Source of the DNA: CAYRKQ01 sp964621845 | GTDB taxonomy: Bacteria; Patescibacteriota; Saccharimonadia; Saccharimonadales; UBA7683 | Direction of reading: 5' to 3' | DNA length: 9,221 bases | NCBI GenBank assembly: GCA_964621845.1 | Contig: CAZUOL010000060.1 | Location: forward strand, 1-9,221 | Shown: one piece after another, positions 5,395 through 9,221 of the stretch | How positions within the stretch are numbered: position 1 is the stretch's first letter | How the letters are laid out: each line of letters opens with the position of its first letter | Translations under genes and position numbers: made by a program | The notes under the pieces: model-generated | Databases searched by the model: none | What the model saw: the letters and a program-made list of their open reading frames with translations, nothing else | What the model was told of the DNA's origin: nothing

Positions 5395-6825
5395 ATGAAG
5401 CAGGCTGTTCGAACTCGATTTGCCCCAAGCCCCACAGGCTATTTACATGTGGGTGGTATTCGTACGGCACTTTTTGCGTTTCTGGTCGCACGGCAGGCAG
5501 GCGGCCAATTTATTTTGCGCCTAGAGGATACCGATAAGAAGCGTGAAGTAAAAGGGTCCGACGAACATCTGATGGCAAGCCTGAGGGCACTTGGATTGGA
5601 ATATGATGAAGGCCCCGATATCGGGGGGCCGTTTGAACCCTACCGCCAAAGCAAGCGTCTAAAAATCTATAAGCAGTGGGCTCAAAAACTAATCGACGCG
5701 GGGCGCGCCTATGCAGATCCGTATACGCCTGAAGAGGTCCAGGCCTTTCGAGAGGAGGCAATAAAGCAAAAACAGCCGTTTTTGTACCGCAATCATCGTC
5801 CAGAAAATCCACCGGTTTGGGATGGCAGCCAGCCACTCCGTTTCAAATCTGAACCGAAAAAATATCAGTGGCACGATGAAGTGATGGGTGACCTAAAAAC
5901 GGGCCCAGAGGTGATTGACGATTTTATCCTCATGAAATCAGATGGCTACCCCACCTACAATTTCTGCCACATCGTTGATGATGCCATTATGGAAATCACA
6001 CATGTTATTCGTGGCCAAGAGTTTATCTCGAGCGTACCCAACTATCTCAACCTCTACGAAGCTCTTGAGCTTACTCCGCCCATCTTCGCTACGATGCCGC
6101 ACATTTTAAACGAGCAGGGCAACAAAAAGCTTGGCAAACGTGATGGCGCCAAAGATGTACTCGATTATGTACGCGACGGTTACCTGCCAGAAGCGCTGGT
6201 CAGTTTTATTGCCACTCTGGGCTGGAACGATGGCACTGAACAAGAAGTTTTTACCATAAAGGAGCTCATTAAAAAATTCAGCCTCAATAGAGTAGGTAAA
6301 AGCGGGGCGCACTTTGATGAACGACGCCTCAACTGGACAAACGGTCATTTCATAAGGCAACTGAAGCTCGATGATCTCTATGATCGGGCTGCGCAGTATT
6401 GGCCAGAAGCAGCCGCTGATTTTAGTGATGAATACAAAAAAGCCGTACTTTCCCTGGTGCAAGAACGGCTCAAATATCTCGCTGAGCTACCCGAACTCAC
6501 CAGTTTCTTTTTTGCAGAACCAGCCGTGAATCTAGAGCTGATTGCTGGTAATAAACAACTGAAGAAGGTAGATAAATCCCGCCTAAAAGAGCTTCTACAA
6601 ATTACGCTGCATGATCTTGAACAGAGTGATTTTACTGAACCAGAGCTTCAGGCACGTCTCAACAAACTGCTTGAGCAAACCAATGAAAAGCCTGCAGTAT
6701 TGTTTAGTATTATTCGCGTCGCAACCACCTGGGCCGCTGCCAGCCCTGCGCTTGCCGGTGCACTTGCGGTACTTGGAAGGCAAACAGTACTCGCACGAAT
6801 CAATAACGCTATCAGTATTTTATAA
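5395..6825 (+). CDS. gltX: Glutamyl-tRNA synthetase (GluRS)
   Basis: This enzyme attaches glutamate to tRNA-Glu using ATP. It is a class I synthetase of 476 residues, normal for bacterial GluRS. The HIGH-type signature is in RFAPSPTGYLHVGG (8-21). FILRLEDTD (39-47) and GPFEPYRQSKR (78-88) follow, and the KMSKS-type loop is KLGKRDGA (245-252). The C-terminal helical anticodon-binding region (about 320-476) is complete. The CxC-type zinc site found in some GluRS proteins is absent: the region reads AYADPYTPEEV (105-115). In lineages lacking GlnRS the enzyme often also charges tRNA-Gln for amidation by GatCAB, but this window cannot tell. ATG 5395 was chosen because an in-frame TTG nine bases upstream falls inside the -10 element and the protein aligns from MKQAVRTRFAPSP. 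Confidence 0.97.
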   Translation: MKQAVRTRFAPSPTGYLHVGGIRTALFAFLVARQAGGQFILRLEDTDKKREVKGSDEHLMASLRALGLEYDEGPDIGGPFEPYRQSKRLKIYKQWAQKLIDAGRAYADPYTPEEVQAFREEAIKQKQPFLYRNHRPENPPVWDGSQPLRFKSEPKKYQWHDEVMGDLKTGPEVIDDFILMKSDGYPTYNFCHIVDDAIMEITHVIRGQEFISSVPNYLNLYEALELTPPIFATMPHILNEQGNKKLGKRDGAKDVLDYVRDGYLPEALVSFIATLGWNDGTEQEVFTIKELIKKFSLNRVGKSGAHFDERRLNWTNGHFIRQLKLDDLYDRAAQYWPEAAADFSDEYKKAVLSLVQERLKYLAELPELTSFFFAEPAVNLELIAGNKQLKKVDKSRLKELLQITLHDLEQSDFTEPELQARLNKLLEQTNEKPAVLFSIIRVATTWAAASPALAGALAVLGRQTVLARINNAISIL

Positions 6826-6834
6826 TTTCGGGCC

Positions 6835-6862
6835 TTGCATTCTGCCTCCGTGCGCGTATAAT
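6835..6862 (+). promoter_or_regulatory. Promoter of the small-protein/methyltransferase operon
   Basis: TATAAT (6857-6862) is a perfect -10 hexamer. A weak TTGCAT -35 (6835-6840) lies 16 bp upstream. The hexamer ends 9 nt before GTG 6872, so the transcript would have almost no leader. The gap contains no Shine-Dalgarno sequence. Confidence 0.5.
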
Positions 6863-6871
6863 TCTGTATCT

Positions 6872-7093
6872 GTGAGTGAAATCTTTACTGGCTTCCCTGA
6901 TGACGATATAGCTGGGGAAAAACTAAACGGTGATCATGAAGGTGAAGCGCAGGCAGGCGGGGTAACCCCTTATGATTTTGCCAGCCATGCTCAGGCAGCT
7001 TACGACGGGCCAGCTGGATCACCTGAGGGTGTCAGGAGTTTTATTTGGCACTATCTCTCAACTGCAAGTGACAGTGATACTATTGAACCATGA
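6872..7093 (+). CDS. Small acidic protein coupled to the methyltransferase
   Basis: This is a 73-residue protein of unknown function, starting at GTG as MSEIFTGFPDDDIAGEK and ending FIWHYLSTASDSDTIEP. It is strongly acidic and Gly/Ala-rich in the middle, with no cysteine, signal peptide or membrane helix. Two things suggest it is a true gene. A perfect TATAAT lies just upstream. Its TGA stop (7091-7093) overlaps the ATG of the downstream methyltransferase as ATGA, so the two are probably translationally coupled. The same open frame extends upstream through gltX on alternative codons, but that part is only a shadow of gltX. It may assist or regulate the methyltransferase, or merely deliver ribosomes to it; nothing in the sequence decides this. 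Confidence 0.65.
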   Translation: MSEIFTGFPDDDIAGEKLNGDHEGEAQAGGVTPYDFASHAQAAYDGPAGSPEGVRSFIWHYLSTASDSDTIEP

Positions 7094-7857
7094 CCGATAC
7101 ACAACTCATTGATGCCTTCCAGCGGGCACGAAAGGCCGACGACCTTGCCATTATTGAAGGAGTGCAGGCGGCAAAACATGCCGTGCGCTTTGGGGCAGAA
7201 GTGCACAAATATATCACATATGATATAAGCTTGCTGCAAAAATTACTTGCAGAAATTGCTGAAGATGTTAAAGATACTATTCTCGAAAACATAACAGTGG
7301 TAGATGAACAAACGTTCAATAAATTGAGCCCTCAACCACCCCGCACTGGTTTCATCGCAATGGCACAACGTCGAAACTATCTATGGCATGAAGTTGCACC
7401 GGATAGGCCGGTGGTATTTCTAGAAGACCCGCGTGATCTTGAAAATATTGGTGCGGTCATCCGCGTTGCTGCCGCAGCTGACGCTGCAGCCGTGATCATT
7501 TCTGGTAGCGCCGACATCTGGCATCCGGCTGTGATTCGAGGGGCTGCCGGCCTCCACTGGGCAATCCCCGTATTCGACAACAGCTCAGGTGATCTTCAGC
7601 AAAACGAAAAATCGATCTCTGAGATGCTTCGCTCCACTCAGACTGATAGAAAACTTGCTGCGCTTGATCCAACTGGTGAAGATCTCGATGCGGCAAGAAT
7701 TCCAACAAATTCAATTCTGATTTTTGGCACCGAACGTCACGGCATCAGTAAAAAACTACTTGCACAATCTGACGAGATCGTACGCTTACCCATGAAGAAG
7801 GGTGTCAGCAGCCTCAACCTTGCCACTTCTGTTGCTGCGACACTCTACCAACTCTAG
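7090..7857 (+). CDS. SpoU/TrmH-family RNA 2'-O-ribose methyltransferase
   Basis: This is a SPOUT-class enzyme that transfers a methyl group from S-adenosylmethionine to a ribose 2'-OH of rRNA or tRNA. All three SpoU motifs are present. Motif 1 is LEDPRDLENIGAVIRVA (111-127), with N119 and catalytic-type R125. Motif 2 is ILIFGTERHGISKKL (209-223), with E215. Motif 3 is VSSLNLATSVAATLYQL (239-255), with N243. They form the trefoil-knot cofactor site at the C-terminus. The N-terminal part (1-100) resembles the substrate-binding domain of the RlmB/TsnR-type branch. At 255 residues it is a normal length. The specific target nucleotide cannot be assigned. Its ATG overlaps the stop of the small acidic gene. 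A hairpin covers the TAG stop region. Confidence 0.93.
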   Translation: MTDTQLIDAFQRARKADDLAIIEGVQAAKHAVRFGAEVHKYITYDISLLQKLLAEIAEDVKDTILENITVVDEQTFNKLSPQPPRTGFIAMAQRRNYLWHEVAPDRPVVFLEDPRDLENIGAVIRVAAAADAAAVIISGSADIWHPAVIRGAAGLHWAIPVFDNSSGDLQQNEKSISEMLRSTQTDRKLAALDPTGEDLDAARIPTNSILIFGTERHGISKKLLAQSDEIVRLPMKKGVSSLNLATSVAATLYQL

Positions 7858-7886
7858 AAAGCGAGCGCTCAACCGCTTGCTACTAG
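7854..7886 (+). terminator. Hairpin at the end of the methyltransferase gene, possible terminator
   Basis: AGCGAGCG (7860-7867) pairs with CGCTTGCT (7874-7881), including one G-U pair, around a 6-nt loop. Flanking CTAG copies (7854-7857 and 7883-7886) can extend the stem past a small internal loop. The 5' flank includes the TAG stop. No U-run follows, so this is not a canonical intrinsic terminator. It lies directly upstream of the DUF3048 promoter and would separate the two transcription units. Confidence 0.35.
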
Positions 7887-7893
7887 CAAAATC

Positions 7894-7902
7894 TGTTATC
7901 AT
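7894..7902 (+). promoter_or_regulatory. Extended -10 promoter of the DUF3048 leader
   Basis: TG-T-TATCAT (TG 7894-7895, hexamer 7897-7902) ends 7 nt before ATG 7910. The geometry matches that before msrA and gltX. It predicts an mRNA beginning at or near the leader ATG, 77 nt upstream of the ATG at 7987. Confidence 0.45.
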
Positions 7903-7909
7903 AAACAGT

Positions 7910-7951
7910 ATGGATCCCGTTAGAAGAACAGTACTCAACGGGCATCATTGA
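7910..7951 (+). CDS. Predicted 13-codon leader peptide of the DUF3048 gene
   Basis: ATG 7910 opens MDPVRRTVLNGHH and stops at TGA 7949-7951. It contains a tandem AGA-AGA (Arg-Arg) pair at 7922-7927 and a tandem CAT-CAT (His-His) pair just before the stop. Codons 2-6 coincide with the 5' arm of the 14-bp inverted repeat, so a translating ribosome here would break the stem that masks the downstream ATG. The stop overlaps an in-frame TTG at 7948 (TTGA), a possible alternative start of the DUF3048 protein. The frame lacks a ribosome-binding site but sits right where the -10 element predicts transcription to begin. Confidence 0.4.
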   Translation: MDPVRRTVLNGHH

Positions 7952-7988
7952 TTAAACTATCTCAACAAGAAAGGTCTTCTAACGGGAT
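7914..7988 (+). promoter_or_regulatory. Long-range 14-bp stem and competing hairpin (candidate attenuator)
   Basis: ATCCCGTTAGAAGA (7914-7927) is the exact reverse complement of TCTTCTAACGGGAT (7975-7988), with 47 nt between. The 3' arm includes the first two bases of ATG 7987 and lies directly after AAGAAAGG (7967-7974), so folding would mask that start. A mutually exclusive short hairpin uses the same 5' arm: CCCGTT (7916-7921) pairs with AACGGG (7937-7942) around a 15-nt loop. The layout resembles translational attenuation, but the function is inferred. No U-run follows, so it is not a terminator. Confidence 0.6.
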
Positions 7989-9129
7989 GGATTCGCAAAA
8001 TCAAAAGAGCGATCTTGAAATTACCATAGAAAACGAAGAGCAATTGCATGAGCCTCATCAAATGAGAAAGACCAAAAAGAAACGATTCGCACGTGCCGAT
8101 GTCTGGCTCAAGCAGCATCCACGTAAGGGGTGGCTGCTGTTAACCTCGCTGCTGCTCGTTATCGGTGCCGGGCTACTGGTGGCAGTGAGTGGGAGTTCGA
8201 TACTTTCGGTATACGGTCGCGAAACTCGCACGTTCCCACCCGAATATTACTCCAAACTCACAGGCCTTAAGGTGTCAAAAAGCGACAGCGAGCGCCCTGT
8301 TACTGCCGTTATGATCGAAAACAGCCCTGATGCCCGTCCGCAAAGTGGTCTCGCCCAAGCCGATACGGTATTTGAAAGCGTGGCCGAAGGGGGCATTACC
8401 CGCTTTTTGGTGCTGTATCAAGAAGATAAGCCAAGCCTGATTGGCCCCGTTCGGAGTGTTCGCCCACAGTTTGCAAGCTTGGTGGCAGCATACGATGCCG
8501 GCTTGGCGCATGTAGGCGGTAGCGACATCCCGCTTAAAAAATTGCGCTCTGGAAAAATCAAAGATCTCGATCAATTCTTTAACGCCGATACCTATTGGCG
8601 CGCCACTGATCGCTACGCGCCGCATAATGTGTATACTTCAGCAACCAAGCTCGATGCCCTCAACAAAGCCAAAGGCTACACCAAAAGTGAATTTACGCCG
8701 TGGCAACGTAGCAAAGTGGCAGTGGGAGCAAAAACCCCTACGGCCAGAAGTATTACCATCCCCGTTTCAACCGGTCTTTTTGAAGTTGCTTACAAGTGGG
8801 ATAAGGCTAAAAACCACTATGTGCGTTCCGAGGGTGGCGCGCCACATAAAGACCGCGAGAAGGGGAGTATCACCCCAAAAGTCGTGATCGCTATGCAGGT
8901 GCCGCATGATGTTATTCGTGATTCGAATGGCTACAGCTACCCCCAGGTAAACTCACACGGTAAGGCGTGGATATTTCAAAATGGCACCGTCAAAGAAGTG
9001 AAATGGTCAAAAAATGACGATAAAAGTATGATCAGCTTCACTGATTCAGAAGGCAAGGCAGTCACGCTCAGCCCCGGTAAAACCTGGGTTACCCTTATCC
9101 GCCCCGACGCCAAGCCCACCTGGAAATAA
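7987..9129 (+). CDS. DUF3048 (YerB-like) membrane-anchored protein
   Basis: This is an envelope protein of unknown biochemical role. From ATG 7987 it has 380 residues. A charged cytoplasmic N-terminus (1-47; basic run KTKKKRFAR) is followed by a membrane helix at about 48-70. The DUF3048 signatures are RPVTAVMIENSPDARPQSGL (103-122), ADTVFESVAEGGITRFL (125-141), IGPVRSVRP (152-160), LAHVGGS (173-179) and RYAPHNVYTS (209-218). The C-terminal half (about 255-380) fits the second part of the family. Family members such as Bacillus YerB are lipoproteins; here there is no lipobox cysteine and the anchor is a plain helix. The start is uncertain: an in-frame TTG at 7948 would add 13 residues (MIKLSQQERSSNG) and would be coupled to the leader stop. 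ATG 7987 is preferred for its codon and the AAGAAAGG about 12 nt upstream. Confidence 0.9.
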   Translation: MDSQNQKSDLEITIENEEQLHEPHQMRKTKKKRFARADVWLKQHPRKGWLLLTSLLLVIGAGLLVAVSGSSILSVYGRETRTFPPEYYSKLTGLKVSKSDSERPVTAVMIENSPDARPQSGLAQADTVFESVAEGGITRFLVLYQEDKPSLIGPVRSVRPQFASLVAAYDAGLAHVGGSDIPLKKLRSGKIKDLDQFFNADTYWRATDRYAPHNVYTSATKLDALNKAKGYTKSEFTPWQRSKVAVGAKTPTARSITIPVSTGLFEVAYKWDKAKNHYVRSEGGAPHKDREKGSITPKVVIAMQVPHDVIRDSNGYSYPQVNSHGKAWIFQNGTVKEVKWSKNDDKSMISFTDSEGKAVTLSPGKTWVTLIRPDAKPTWK

Positions 9130-9140
9130 CTTGAAGAGTG

Positions 9141-9158
9141 AGTGAAAAAGTATTCACT
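9141..9158 (+). repeat. Short inverted repeat after the DUF3048 gene
   Basis: AGTGAA (9141-9146) pairs with TTCACT (9153-9158) around a 6-nt loop, 12 nt after the stop codon. The stem is short and AT-rich and no U-run follows, so it is at most a weak 3'-end hairpin. Confidence 0.25.
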
Positions 9159-9192
9159 GCATTGCTGTCCCAAATGTCTCATACTACCAAGC

Positions 9193-9221
9193 ATGAAGAC
9201 AACAACACCCCCCAAAGATTT
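9193..9221 (+). CDS. Possible start of a gene cut by the right edge
   Basis: ATG 9193 opens MKTTTPPKD and runs off the window. The element CATACT (9180-9185) ends 7 nt before it, repeating the -10-to-start spacing of the other predicted leaderless genes. There is no Shine-Dalgarno sequence. Only nine complete codons are visible, so no product can be named. Confidence 0.35.

Noticed and set aside
5611..5630. Perfect palindrome CCCCGATATCGGGG within GGCC flanks, inside gltX.
   Set aside because: It encodes the EGPDIGGP loop of a normally conserved GluRS segment, so it is explained well enough by coding constraint. Nothing suggests a binding site.
6611..6871. Open frame overlapping the end of gltX and continuous with the small acidic gene.
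   Set aside because: This part is a shadow of gltX in another frame. The promoter and GTG 6872 define the real gene start.
1..9221. CRISPR repeats, insertion sequences, phage genes, toxin-antitoxin pairs and rRNA genes.
   Set aside because: No regularly spaced repeats, terminal inverted repeats with a transposase, or related protein motifs were seen on either strand.

Overview
The window most likely comes from a member of Candidatus Saccharibacteria (TM7) or a close Patescibacteria/CPR relative. This rests on gene style, not on a marker phylogeny. It carries a run of small single-pass membrane proteins with long disordered cytoplasmic tails (a sortase, a PEGA-domain protein, a DUF4367-like protein and a DUF3048 protein), mixed with ordinary housekeeping genes (msrA, tRNA-Leu, gltX, a SpoU-type rRNA/tRNA methyltransferase). 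Base composition looks balanced and the standard bacterial code fits all frames, with TGA used as a stop.

Layout from left to right: a gene end or non-coding stretch at the left edge (1-173); msrA (178-711, +); tRNA-Leu(CAA) with an encoded CCA (733-820, -); a membrane-anchored sortase (926-2239, +) that converges on a PEGA-domain protein (2250-3680, -). The PEGA gene is divergent from a Lys/Ala/Pro-tailed membrane protein with a DUF4367-like outer domain (3772-4890, +). That gene converges on an unrecognised six-cysteine 128-residue protein (4903-5289, -), which is divergent from gltX (5395-6825, +). Then follow a 73-residue acidic small protein (6872-7093, +) coupled by ATGA overlap to a SpoU/TrmH methyltransferase (7090-7857, +), a DUF3048 protein (7987 or 7948 to 9129, +), and the first codons of another gene at the right edge (9193 onward, +). 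Coding density is very high: convergent gaps are 10-21 bp and no gene-free stretch exceeds about 200 bp.

Two regulatory themes stand out. First, several genes (msrA, the PEGA gene, gltX, the small acidic ORF) have a -10 hexamer only 6-9 nt before the start codon and no ribosome-binding site, which predicts leaderless mRNAs. The 128-residue protein is the exception, with a near-consensus sigma70 promoter and a GGAG site. Second, the DUF3048 gene is preceded by a predicted leaderless 13-codon reading frame and a perfect 14-bp inverted repeat. Its 3' arm covers the ATG at 7987, and a shorter mutually exclusive hairpin shares its 5' arm. This looks like a translational attenuator and is the most interesting item here.

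Functionally, the sortase, PEGA, DUF4367-like and DUF3048 proteins all look like cell-envelope proteins anchored by one N-terminal or central membrane helix. The other genes serve protein repair and translation. No mobile element, CRISPR array, rRNA gene or phage gene is visible.
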